A stretch of 48,194 nucleotides of DNA from JAGPUQ01 sp041594335 (GTDB lineage Bacteria; Pseudomonadota; Gammaproteobacteria; Pseudomonadales; Porticoccaceae), in contig JBFHML010000013.1 of assembly GCA_041594335.1 (NCBI GenBank), positions 1 through 48,194 of the forward strand, in the 5' to 3' direction. A model generated the notes under the pieces. That model had not been told where the DNA came from, searched no databases, and was given only the letters and a program-made list of their open reading frames with translations. The number at the start of each line of letters is the position of its first letter. Position 1 is the first letter of the stretch. Positions 18,482 to 26,225 of the stretch are shown here, one piece after another. Both the position numbers and the translations under genes were made by a program.

Positions 18482-19522
18482 TTGAGCCGTATTCTGTTGG
18501 TCAAACTCAGCTCTATGGGCGATCTGATCCAACTGCTGCCGGCACTCAGCGACGCGCGCAAGCACCGTCCAGAGTTTCATTTCGATTGGGTTGCCGACAC
18601 CGCATTTGCCGAGATTCCCCGGTGGCATCCCGCGATTGACCAGGTCATCGTCAGCGCCCACCGGCAGTGGCGTGAACACAAACGGGCCTTTCTACGCCAC
18701 GATGCCGGCGCTTGGCTGCGCCAACTCCGCGCCCGCCGCTACGACCTGATCATCGATGCGCAGGGAAGCTGGAAAAGCGCCATCGTCACCGCGTTGGCGC
18801 GAGGCCCAGGAGCCGGTCTCGACCGCACCTCCATCCGCGAGCCCGGCGCCCAATGGCTCTACCGGCGGCGCTATAGGGTGCCGCGCAACCGCCTCGCCAT
18901 CGAACGCTGGCGCAGCCTGTTCGCCGCGGCTCTCGACTACCCTCAGCCCACCGACGCCCCGGATTTCGGCCTCACCGGACGCCACTGGCCACCACCTCCT
19001 GTCGTCTCCGGCGAGCCGATGCTGACATTGGTCACCAACGCTACCTGGACGACCAAACAGTGGCCGGACGAGCATTGGCGCAACCTGATCGACCGCAGCA
19101 TCCGACGCGGCTATCGTGTGGCGCTGCCCTGGGGCAGCGCTACCGAGCACGCGCGGGCGGAGCGTCTGGCGGACGGTCGACCGGAGGTCTTGGTACCCCC
19201 ACGGATGTCACTCACCCAAGTTGCCGGACTGCTCGCCACCAGCATCGCCGTCATCAGCGTGGACACCGGCTTGGCCCACTTGGCGGCCGCCCTGGGTCGC
19301 CCGGTGGTTACGCTGTACGGGCCGACCGATCCGCGCCTGATCGCAGCGACCGGCCCCGCGGCGGCACACCTGCAAGCCGATACCCGAGACTGTGTCCCCT
19401 GTGGTCGCCGCGAGTGCCACACACCCGAGTATCGGGGCCCAGCAGCCCAATGCCTGCGCGAACTGACTCCAACACTGGCGTGGGCACGGCTGGAACAGGT
19501 ACTCTCCCCTTCCCCCGACTAA
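18482..19522 (+). CDS. waaC: ADP-heptose:LPS heptosyltransferase I
   Basis: A 346-residue family 9 glycosyltransferase that adds the first heptose to Kdo2-lipid A. WaaC hallmarks are ILLVKLSSMGDLIQLLPAL at the N-terminus, DAQGSWKSAIVT, the VTNATWTTKQWP segment, SVDTGLAHLAAALGRP and LYGPTDP. The start is TTG, required because the conserved SRILLVK block begins at residue 2 and no ATG precedes it. It heads a second plus-strand run, waaC–hldE–waaL, and is separated from the divergent kinase by about 160 bases that should contain promoters for both. Confidence 0.94.
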   Translation: MSRILLVKLSSMGDLIQLLPALSDARKHRPEFHFDWVADTAFAEIPRWHPAIDQVIVSAHRQWREHKRAFLRHDAGAWLRQLRARRYDLIIDAQGSWKSAIVTALARGPGAGLDRTSIREPGAQWLYRRRYRVPRNRLAIERWRSLFAAALDYPQPTDAPDFGLTGRHWPPPPVVSGEPMLTLVTNATWTTKQWPDEHWRNLIDRSIRRGYRVALPWGSATEHARAERLADGRPEVLVPPRMSLTQVAGLLATSIAVISVDTGLAHLAAALGRPVVTLYGPTDPRLIAATGPAAAHLQADTRDCVPCGRRECHTPEYRGPAAQCLRELTPTLAWARLEQVLSPSPD

Positions 19523-19546
19523 CGGTCACGATCGAGGAGTCTTCCG

Positions 19547-20989
19547 TTGCAGGCTGAATTTCCGCCGTTCGAGCGCGCTCGGGTACTAGTCGTAGGCGAC
19601 ATCATGCTGGACCGCTACTGGCATGGCCCCACCGCTCGAATCTCGCCGGAGGCGCCGGTCCCGGTCGTCCGGATCACCGCCGCCGACGACCGGCCCGGTG
19701 GCGCCGCCAACGTCGCACTCAACCTAGCCGCGCTGGGTGCGGGCGTCGGCGTAGTCGGTGCCGTCGGAGAGGACGAAGCGGCGACCATACTCGCCGATCA
19801 ACTAGCGGCAGCCGGCGTAGAAACCCACCTGCTCTCCTGCCCCGATCGGCCGACTATTACCAAGTTGCGCGTCATGAGCCGCAATCAGCAACTCCTGCGG
19901 CTGGACTTCGAAGAACCGCTGAGCCCAGCGGATATCGCCGCGCTCCCAGCGCGAGCCCAAGCACTGCTGCCGGCCTGTGACGTGCTCGTCCTTTCCGACT
20001 ACGCGAAGGGCTGCCTGCAACATCCCCGCGCCTTGATCGAGCACGCGGCCGCGCACGGAATCCCGGTCCTGGTCGATCCCAAGGGCAGGGATTTTGAGCG
20101 TTACCGCGGCGCCACCCTCCTCACACCCAATCTCAGTGAGCTGGAAGCGGTAGTCGGCCCCTGTGGCGACGAAGCCACCTTGTGCGCGCGCGGCCAGGCG
20201 CTCGCCGAATCCCTCGAACTCGGCGCTCTCCTCGTGACCCGCGGTGAGCAGGGCATGACCTTGCTGCGCGCCGGGCAGTCAGCGTTACACCTACCCGCGC
20301 GGGCCCGCGAGGTCTATGACGTTACCGGCGCCGGGGACACGGTTATCGCGGTGCTGGCCGGAGCATTGGCAGCCGGGGCCGAGCTGCCCGATGCGGTAGC
20401 ACTGGCCAACCTCGCAGCCGGCATCGTCGTGGGTAAACTCGGTACCGCCACGGTGAGCGGCCCCGAATTGCATCAAGCATTGCGACGCGAGCGCGGCGCA
20501 GAAACCGGCGTACTCCATCTGGAACAGCTACTGGTGGAAGTCGGCGACGCCCGTGCCCGTGGCGAACGCATTGTCTTCACCAATGGTTGCTTCGACCTTC
20601 TGCACGCCGGTCACGTCAGTTACCTCCGCCAGGCGCGCGCCCTAGGCGACCGGCTGATCGTGGCGGTCAACGATGACGCGTCCGTCCAGCGTCTCAAAGG
20701 CACCGGGCGCCCGCTCAATCCAGTTCATCGGCGCATGGCGGTGCTGGCCGGACTCGAGACCGTCGACTGGGTGGTGAGCTTTGCGGAGGACACCCCGGAA
20801 GCGCTGTTGCAACGATTGCAACCGGACATCCTGGTCAAGGGCGGAGACTATCGCACAGAACAGGTCGTGGGCTGGGAGATCGTCACCGCCTACGGCGGCG
20901 AGGTTCACGCCTTGGGACTGGTCGAAGACTGCTCGACCACCGCCCTGGTCAATAAGATTCGGGACCAGTCCACGAAACCCGAGCCCTGA
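19547..20989 (+). CDS. hldE: Bifunctional heptose-7-phosphate kinase/heptose-1-phosphate adenylyltransferase
   Basis: A 480-residue fused enzyme performing two steps of ADP-L-glycero-D-manno-heptose synthesis, supplying donor for WaaC and WaaF. The ribokinase-type N-terminal domain has GGAANVALNLAALG and the catalytic base D264 in TGAGDT; the C-terminal nucleotidyltransferase domain has FTNGCFDLLHAGHVSYL with H353 and H356. Full-length compared with E. coli (477). The start is TTG with GGAG about 9 bases upstream; no ATG precedes the conserved VLVVGDIMLDRYW block. It lies 24 bases after waaC and 8 before waaL. Confidence 0.96.
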   Translation: MQAEFPPFERARVLVVGDIMLDRYWHGPTARISPEAPVPVVRITAADDRPGGAANVALNLAALGAGVGVVGAVGEDEAATILADQLAAAGVETHLLSCPDRPTITKLRVMSRNQQLLRLDFEEPLSPADIAALPARAQALLPACDVLVLSDYAKGCLQHPRALIEHAAAHGIPVLVDPKGRDFERYRGATLLTPNLSELEAVVGPCGDEATLCARGQALAESLELGALLVTRGEQGMTLLRAGQSALHLPARAREVYDVTGAGDTVIAVLAGALAAGAELPDAVALANLAAGIVVGKLGTATVSGPELHQALRRERGAETGVLHLEQLLVEVGDARARGERIVFTNGCFDLLHAGHVSYLRQARALGDRLIVAVNDDASVQRLKGTGRPLNPVHRRMAVLAGLETVDWVVSFAEDTPEALLQRLQPDILVKGGDYRTEQVVGWEIVTAYGGEVHALGLVEDCSTTALVNKIRDQSTKPEP

Positions 20990-20997
20990 GGAATCCA

Positions 20998-22236
20998 GTG
21001 TTATCCACGGCATCCGGCACCTCCGCTGCGGGGCGGCTGCGCGCCGCCATTCGCGAGCGCTACGCCTGGCTCGCCCTGCTGCTGTGCTTCGCCATCTGTT
21101 TTTTGCCTGCCAATAGCACCGGGGCGACCAACCTCTACCGCCTGTTCGTCGTGGTGCCCATGCTGTTGTGTTTTCGCCCAGCCGATCTCCCCGCGATTTG
21201 GCGCGTGGCACCGGCGCGCTGGTTTCTCCTCCTCTGCGCCTGGTGCTGCCTGACACTGCTATGGGACGGCTGGGATCACAAGGATTTCAAGCTGCTGCTG
21301 CGCGCGCTCAATGTCCTGGCACTCTGGTATCTGGTATTCCTGATCGGCGACCTGCATCGACACCGTATGGCACTTCTGCTCGACGCGCTGGTATCTCTCG
21401 GTGTCGCAGGAGCCATATTGATTGTTTACGACTGGCCCGGTCTCGGCGAGCCCGATTGGAACTATCACGCAGCGAGTGCGCGCGGCGTTTTTAATCATCA
21501 CGTATTCGTGGGCTGGGCAATGGCGAGCGTAGCGCTAGTCGCCCTCTACCGCTGCCTCACCGCACCCGGGCGACTGACCGCGATCCTGCACGGCGGTGCG
21601 ACCCTGAGCCTCGCGCTGCTCGTATTCTGGGTACAGGCGCGCAGCGCCTATCTGGTGCTTGCCGGGGGCGGGCTATGGGTGCTGCTGTGCTGCCGCGGAC
21701 GGCGCGCGACCCTGGTACTCATCACCGGGGGCGCTCTGGGCGCCGCCTTGGTATTGGCCTACCCCAAGCTCCTGACGGAACTGATCGGCCATCTGTTCGC
21801 GCGGGGAACATCGAGCCGCCCGGAGATCTGGCAAGTCGGCTGGCAACACATGCGTGATGGCGGCTGGCCGCTGTGGCTAGGGCATGGGCTGTCGGCGGAG
21901 GCCGCTGTCGACATTCCCAGTGAAACCGCAGCCCACTACCACAATCTGCTCCTCAACCAATGGTTCTATTCCGGCCTGGTTGGCGTCGCGCTCTATCTGG
22001 GTTGGATAGCCAGCTTGCTGCGCCGCGCGCTGAACGACCCCCGGCTACAACTCTGGGGCGCATGGGTCGCGGCCATGCAATTGGGCTTCATCACCGATGG
22101 CGACCGGCTATTTGTCAATCCTTCGGCGACGCTGCTGGCATTCCTGCTGCCGGCCTTCCTGCTCGGGTTTGGCGTGCCGGCCCCACACCCACCACCGGCA
22201 CGCCGGGCAATTGATGCGGTCAATCGTCACCGGTAG
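20998..22236 (+). CDS. waaL: O-antigen ligase (WaaL family)
   Basis: A 412-residue integral membrane protein with about ten hydrophobic segments, fitting the Wzy_C/WaaL ligase family that joins undecaprenyl-linked O-antigen to the lipid A core in the periplasm. The conserved basic residue of the ligase is probably R215 in QARSAYL, and the catalytic histidine is probably H315 in HYHNLLLNQWF within the large periplasmic loop. The GTG start is preceded by GAGG. It ends the waaC–hldE–waaL run; a 600-base gene-free block follows. No O-antigen polymerase or transport genes lie nearby. Confidence 0.88.
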   Translation: MLSTASGTSAAGRLRAAIRERYAWLALLLCFAICFLPANSTGATNLYRLFVVVPMLLCFRPADLPAIWRVAPARWFLLLCAWCCLTLLWDGWDHKDFKLLLRALNVLALWYLVFLIGDLHRHRMALLLDALVSLGVAGAILIVYDWPGLGEPDWNYHAASARGVFNHHVFVGWAMASVALVALYRCLTAPGRLTAILHGGATLSLALLVFWVQARSAYLVLAGGGLWVLLCCRGRRATLVLITGGALGAALVLAYPKLLTELIGHLFARGTSSRPEIWQVGWQHMRDGGWPLWLGHGLSAEAAVDIPSETAAHYHNLLLNQWFYSGLVGVALYLGWIASLLRRALNDPRLQLWGAWVAAMQLGFITDGDRLFVNPSATLLAFLLPAFLLGFGVPAPHPPPARRAIDAVNRHR

Positions 22237-22843
22237 AGATACATGGCCTATCGACAGGCGCCGGAGGTGACGCCAAGCCGTTCGCTATCCGGATGGATCG
22301 AGCTTTTACTTCTCCACACCCTTCCGGTAACGATGCTTGTCGCGCTATTACCTGCCGACGACGGCGCGCTGGTCATTACATCAACCACCCGCGCACCACC
22401 TGATAGATCAGCAGGGCAATCCTGAAGCCTTCAGGAACATCAGAAGCAACATACGTCACCCATCAAAACGCAAATGGCATGAGCCATACTGACAACAGCC
22501 ACAGGGTCCGCGATGACCGCACAAGCCGGCCGGTCAATCGCGAAGAGGCCCTTGTTTGTCAACTGTATCGCGAAAGGCGGGCCCCCAGACCTCGGGTTCG
22601 CATCTGAACGTCTGTCCGGCGGAACCGGGGAGCTACCGGGGGGTGGTGAGCGATCCGCGGGACAAACGCGGTCCAAGCCATGTAGGCGGACCGGTGGGCG
22701 ACGCTCCTTCGTCACAGTCGGTAAACAGCCCAGAAACCAAAATGCTGGCATGCCCAGGCACCACCAGAGATTCCATCCCCCAACTCGGCACCGATTCGCA
22801 TCGGCTCGCGGCGCTCCCCACCCGCTCGATCGCGGGAGGCGTC
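22237..22843. other. Long gap with structured non-coding sequence; possible group II intron remnant
   Basis: About 600 bases between the convergent waaL and aldo/keto reductase genes without a convincing gene. From roughly 22500 to 22800 the plus strand is unusually rich in short complementary arms: CAGAC/GTCTG (22586-22590 with 22610-22614), CCGCG/CGCGG (22655-22659 with 22667-22671), GGTCC/GGACC (22670-22674 with 22688-22692). The run including GGAACCGGGGAGCTACCGG and GGTGGTGAGCG recalls domain I of bacterial group II introns, but this is recognition from memory. No reverse transcriptase reading frame and no domain V were seen, so if correct it is a 5' fragment. Open frames here have no recognisable family. 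Confidence 0.35.
22420..22436. repeat. Perfect 17-base palindrome
   Basis: TCCTGAAG and CTTCAGGA flank a single central C: an uninterrupted inverted repeat about 185 bases after waaL. There is no T run after it, so it is a weak candidate terminator; a protein-binding site is equally possible. Confidence 0.45.
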
Positions 22844-23635
22844 TCACCACCGGCAGGCGCGCGCCAAAGCGGCATTCGCACGCAGATGATCGGGATCGAT
22901 GGTACCGACCACCAGGCTGGCTACTCCCGGATGACCGAGCAGCTGGGTGAAAGCGGCGCGCACCGGGTCGCTACCGCTTGCCGCATGACCGCTGGCGAGC
23001 ACCTTTTTAAGGAGCACGCCGGTACCCAGCTCCAGGCAACGGTCGATGACCGGCACTTCCGCGTCGTAGCCCAGATGCCAGGTGACCATCAGCAAATCAC
23101 ACAACTCGGCGGCGCGCAGACCGCCAGCGAGCGTCTTGGTGGACATGCCATAGGCGCGTACCTTGCCGGCGCGCTGCATTTCGGCCAGGGTGTCTAGTGC
23201 ACCGGAGTGCTCGATGATCTCGAGGTCCGAGCCATCAGAGTGCACCAACACCAAATCCAGCCAGTCGGTGCGCAACCGGCGCAGACTGCGCTCGATACTG
23301 GCGCGTACGGCCGCCGGCGAGAAATCATAGCGAGACACGCCGCCGTCGAACTCCTCCCCGACCTTAGTGCCCAAGACCCAGCGTTCGCGAGGTCCGGGCA
23401 GCAGCTGGCCGAGGCGCGCCTCGCTGCTGCCGTAGGCCGGCGCGGTATCGATCAAGTTGATGCCCAGGTCCGCAGCCAGGTCGAGCAGCGCGCGCACCGC
23501 CCGGTCGTCGGGCAACGTAAAACCGCGCGGATACTTGACCCCCTGGTTGCGCCCGAGCTTGACGGTACCCAAGCCCAACACGCCCACCTCGATGCCGGTG
23601 CGCCCCAAGCGGCGGCGAGGGACGGCTTCAGTCAC
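22844..23635 (-). CDS. Aldo/keto reductase
   Basis: A 263-residue NADPH-dependent oxidoreductase of the aldo/keto reductase superfamily. The catalytic set is visible: D and Y in IDTAPAYGSSE, K in LGTKVG, and H in LVLVHSDG. At 263 residues it is shorter than the 310-330 of most relatives, mainly through shortened loops; the C-terminus SLVVGTIDPDHLRAN is intact, so it is not truncated. Its start overlaps the end of the FAD oxidoreductase by 8 bases. The same pair occurs near waaA in Pseudomonas (PA4991/PA4992). Substrate unknown. Confidence 0.88.
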   Translation of the reverse strand: MTEAVPRRRLGRTGIEVGVLGLGTVKLGRNQGVKYPRGFTLPDDRAVRALLDLAADLGINLIDTAPAYGSSEARLGQLLPGPRERWVLGTKVGEEFDGGVSRYDFSPAAVRASIERSLRRLRTDWLDLVLVHSDGSDLEIIEHSGALDTLAEMQRAGKVRAYGMSTKTLAGGLRAAELCDLLMVTWHLGYDAEVPVIDRCLELGTGVLLKKVLASGHAASGSDPVRAAFTQLLGHPGVASLVVGTIDPDHLRANAALARACRW

Positions 23636-24842
23636 CGAACACCTCCTGCCAGGGCGTCAGCGCGCACGGGGGGCGATCCAACGGTAGTGCCGGCGGCGCG
23701 GCGCCGCCGGGCGCGATGCCGCGAGCCGCGAGCCGCTCGGCCACCTGACGGGCCAGATTCGGGCATAGGGTGAGCTTGGTGGGCCAGGCGATCAGGGCAT
23801 TGCCCGGGCAGTCCGCCCATTCCGCGAAGGCCTGATCGGGGCGCGCCAGACCACGCTGGCGCGGCTCGGCGCGGTCGACCTTCCAGGTGGCCCAACGCGC
23901 GTCCTCGCCCAAGGCCACCCAGGGCAGCAATTCGGCGAGTTCGCGCTGCGCCCGCGCGATCAGCTCCTCCGATGCCATCCCAGCGCCTGCTTCAGCAAGC
24001 CCGCCGCCGAGATACCAGACCTGCTCGCCGTTACCGCACGGGTGACTAGATACCGTTAAGCGCGGTGTTGTTTCACGTCCCAGACAGTGACCGTGCAGCG
24101 GGTAGGGATAGCGGTGGCGGACCATGACCTGCTGCAGCGGGCGGCACTGCATAGCGGGCGCCGCGGCACCTAGCGCAGTCAACAGCGCGGCATTACCACT
24201 TCCGGCAGCACACACGAAGGCCTGAGGCGCCAAACGCCAGCGCTCCCCGCGGGCAGACAGATGCAGCACGGGTTCTCCGCCGCCGCCTCGCTCCCAGGAA
24301 TGCGCTGCGCCGGCGAGGGAGAAGATCGACTCCTGCCAAGGCGCGGCCAGCGCGGCCACCAGACTGGGCACGTCCAGCACCAGATCGACCAACCGGTAGA
24401 GCTGTCCGCTGAACCCGGGTTCCTGAAACAGCGGCGGCCGCGCCATCGGAGAAACGCGCTCCACCCGACCCCGTACCGCCTTGCTGGCAAAAAACGTGGT
24501 CAACCGACTGCCGGTCGCCCGACTCGACCAAAGATAAAAATGTTCACTGAGCACTCGCGCCGCGCGCAGATCAGGCGACGCCTCACCCGCCAAGCACTGT
24601 TTCCAGTAAGCCGGCATGCTCGCAATGGCTTCGGACGCCCCGGATAAGGCACCGGAGAGGCTGTACTTGATGCCGCCGTGAATCATCCCCTGGCTGGCGA
24701 GCGTCTGGCCACCACCCAGTGCGTGGGTTTCCAGCAACAAGACGCCGTAGCCCCGGCGGCGCAAATCATCGAGCAGCCACAGGCCGGCGATACCTCCGCC
24801 GAGAATGACGATGTCGCAACGCAACGTTTCAGCCTGAGTCAT
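23628..24842 (-). CDS. FAD-dependent oxidoreductase (glycerol-3-phosphate dehydrogenase/DAO-like fold)
   Basis: A 404-residue flavoprotein. The N-terminal dinucleotide-binding motif is IVILGGGIAGLWLLDDL, followed by an acidic strand end (LLLETHALGGGQT) and SQGMIHGGIKYSL, as in the DAO superfamily. The ATG at 24842 places the FAD motif 9 residues from the start; a longer in-frame version begins at 24911 but adds an unlikely leader. It is co-transcribed with the aldo/keto reductase (8-base overlap) and diverges from waaA. The substrate is not known; the conserved neighbourhood with waaA suggests an envelope or metabolite-repair role, which is inference only. Confidence 0.82.
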   Translation of the reverse strand: MTQAETLRCDIVILGGGIAGLWLLDDLRRRGYGVLLLETHALGGGQTLASQGMIHGGIKYSLSGALSGASEAIASMPAYWKQCLAGEASPDLRAARVLSEHFYLWSSRATGSRLTTFFASKAVRGRVERVSPMARPPLFQEPGFSGQLYRLVDLVLDVPSLVAALAAPWQESIFSLAGAAHSWERGGGGEPVLHLSARGERWRLAPQAFVCAAGSGNAALLTALGAAAPAMQCRPLQQVMVRHRYPYPLHGHCLGRETTPRLTVSSHPCGNGEQVWYLGGGLAEAGAGMASEELIARAQRELAELLPWVALGEDARWATWKVDRAEPRQRGLARPDQAFAEWADCPGNALIAWPTKLTLCPNLARQVAERLAARGIAPGGAAPPALPLDRPPCALTPWQEVFGD

Positions 24843-24859
24843 AGTGCCTGGAGCGGCAA

Positions 24860-24889
24860 TTGGGACGGGCAGTATAGCCGCCGTATGCT
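24860..24889 (+). promoter_or_regulatory. Candidate sigma-70 promoter for waaA
   Basis: TTGGGA (24860-24865) and TATGCT (24884-24889) are separated by 18 bases, about 60 bases before the waaA start. On the opposite strand TATACT (24876 to 24871) could be the -10 of the FAD oxidoreductase gene; the two promoters would overlap. Confidence 0.4.
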
Positions 24890-24950
24890 TTTTCGAGCGA
24901 AGCGCATGCATAGGCCTCCGCTTGCCGCTATCCTAGCCAACGGAGGAATC

Positions 24951-26225
24951 GTGTTCGCCCGCCTACTGTATTCCCTACTGTTGTATCTACTCCTGCCGGC
25001 CATCCTGCTGCGCCTGTGCTGGCGGGCCCGGCGCGCCCCTGGCTACGCACGCCGCTGGGGCGAACGCTTCGGGCGCGCGCCACAGCTACCCGACCCGGTA
25101 GTGTGGATCCACGCGGTATCCGTGGGCGAAACCCTCGCCGCGGTACCGCTGATCCGGAGACTATTACGCGACCACCCCGCAGTGCGGCTGCTGGTAACCA
25201 CGACCACGCCGACGGGCTCGGAACGGGTTTGCGCACAGTTTGGGGACAAGGTGGCGCACTGCTATGCGCCGTACGACCTTCCCCACGTACTCAGGCGATT
25301 TCTCAGCCGGACGCAACCGGCACTGCTGATCGTGATGGAAACCGAACTCTGGCCCAACCTGCTGCATCATTGCACCCGGCGCAACATCCCTGTGTTATTG
25401 GCCAACGCACGTCTTTCCAAACGTTCTGCCGCAGGCTATGCGCGCATTCGCGCGCTGACCGCGCCGATGCTCGCAAGCCTCACCCGAGTCGCGGCTCAGA
25501 CCCCAGCCGACGGCGAGCGCTTCCAATCCCTAGGACTTGCCGCGAGCCAGTTGACCGTGACGGGGAATATCAAGTTCGACCTCGAGATCGACGCCGATGT
25601 ACGCGCGCGCGCTACCGCCCTAGGCATCCAGTGGCGCGGCCCCACCCAACGTCCGATCTGGCTCGCGGCAAGCACCCACGCCGGCGAGGACGCCCCGGTC
25701 CTCGCCGCCCACCGAGCACTGTTGGCACGGCATCCGGACGCACTCCTGGTGCTGGTCCCCCGCCATCCAGAACGCTTTGAGGGCGTCTATGCCCTGTGTC
25801 GCCGCGCGGGGCTGGAGACTGTGCGCCATTCGAGCGGGCAGACGCCGAACGCGTACACCCAGGTGTTGTTGGGCGATACCATGGGAGAACTGCTGGCCTT
25901 TTGCGGCGCTGCGGATCTGGTGTTCGTCGGGGGTAGTCTCGTCCCCGTGGGCGGGCACAACCTGATCGAACCGGCCGCCTGGGGCAAACCGGTACTCAGC
26001 GGATCGCATCTGTTCAATTTTGCAGAGGCCGCGGCCCTGCTCGACGCGGCGGGAGGGCTGCAGATTTGCGCGGACGGCGCCGCGCTCGCAGAAGCGATCA
26101 AGGCGCTATACGAAGACCAGGTGCGCCGCGCGACCATGGGAGAGGCTGCACAGGCGGTGGCCGCGGCTAATCGGGGCGCACTGGACAGGTTACTGTCGGT
26201 TATCGACCCGCTCTACCCACGCTGA
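24951..26225 (+). CDS. waaA: 3-deoxy-D-manno-octulosonic acid (Kdo) transferase
   Basis: A 424-residue inner-membrane-anchored GT-B enzyme that adds Kdo to the lipid A precursor; the E. coli enzyme is 425 residues. A hydrophobic anchor spans about residues 4-21 (LLYSLLLYLLLPAILLRL). The catalytic base is E60 in VSVGET, at the same number as in E. coli. Further family blocks are TTTTPTGSERV, METELWPNLL, VLLANARLS and GGSLVPVGGHNLIEPAAWGKP. The start is GTG, preceded by GGAGGA; longer upstream reading frame lies across the divergent promoter region. Its 3' end overlaps the convergent tolC by 26 bases. Confidence 0.95.
   Translation: MFARLLYSLLLYLLLPAILLRLCWRARRAPGYARRWGERFGRAPQLPDPVVWIHAVSVGETLAAVPLIRRLLRDHPAVRLLVTTTTPTGSERVCAQFGDKVAHCYAPYDLPHVLRRFLSRTQPALLIVMETELWPNLLHHCTRRNIPVLLANARLSKRSAAGYARIRALTAPMLASLTRVAAQTPADGERFQSLGLAASQLTVTGNIKFDLEIDADVRARATALGIQWRGPTQRPIWLAASTHAGEDAPVLAAHRALLARHPDALLVLVPRHPERFEGVYALCRRAGLETVRHSSGQTPNAYTQVLLGDTMGELLAFCGAADLVFVGGSLVPVGGHNLIEPAAWGKPVLSGSHLFNFAEAAALLDAAGGLQICADGAALAEAIKALYEDQVRRATMGEAAQAVAAANRGALDRLLSVIDPLYPR

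Noticed and set aside
22243..22425. 60-codon open frame after waaL
   Set aside because: No ribosome site of note, no family resemblance and a composition unlike its neighbours; probably chance.
22440..23197. Open frames on both strands across the 22.5 kb gap (136, 145 and 213 codons)
   Set aside because: They overlap each other, lack recognisable domains and partly run antisense to the aldo/keto reductase; the block looks structured rather than coding.
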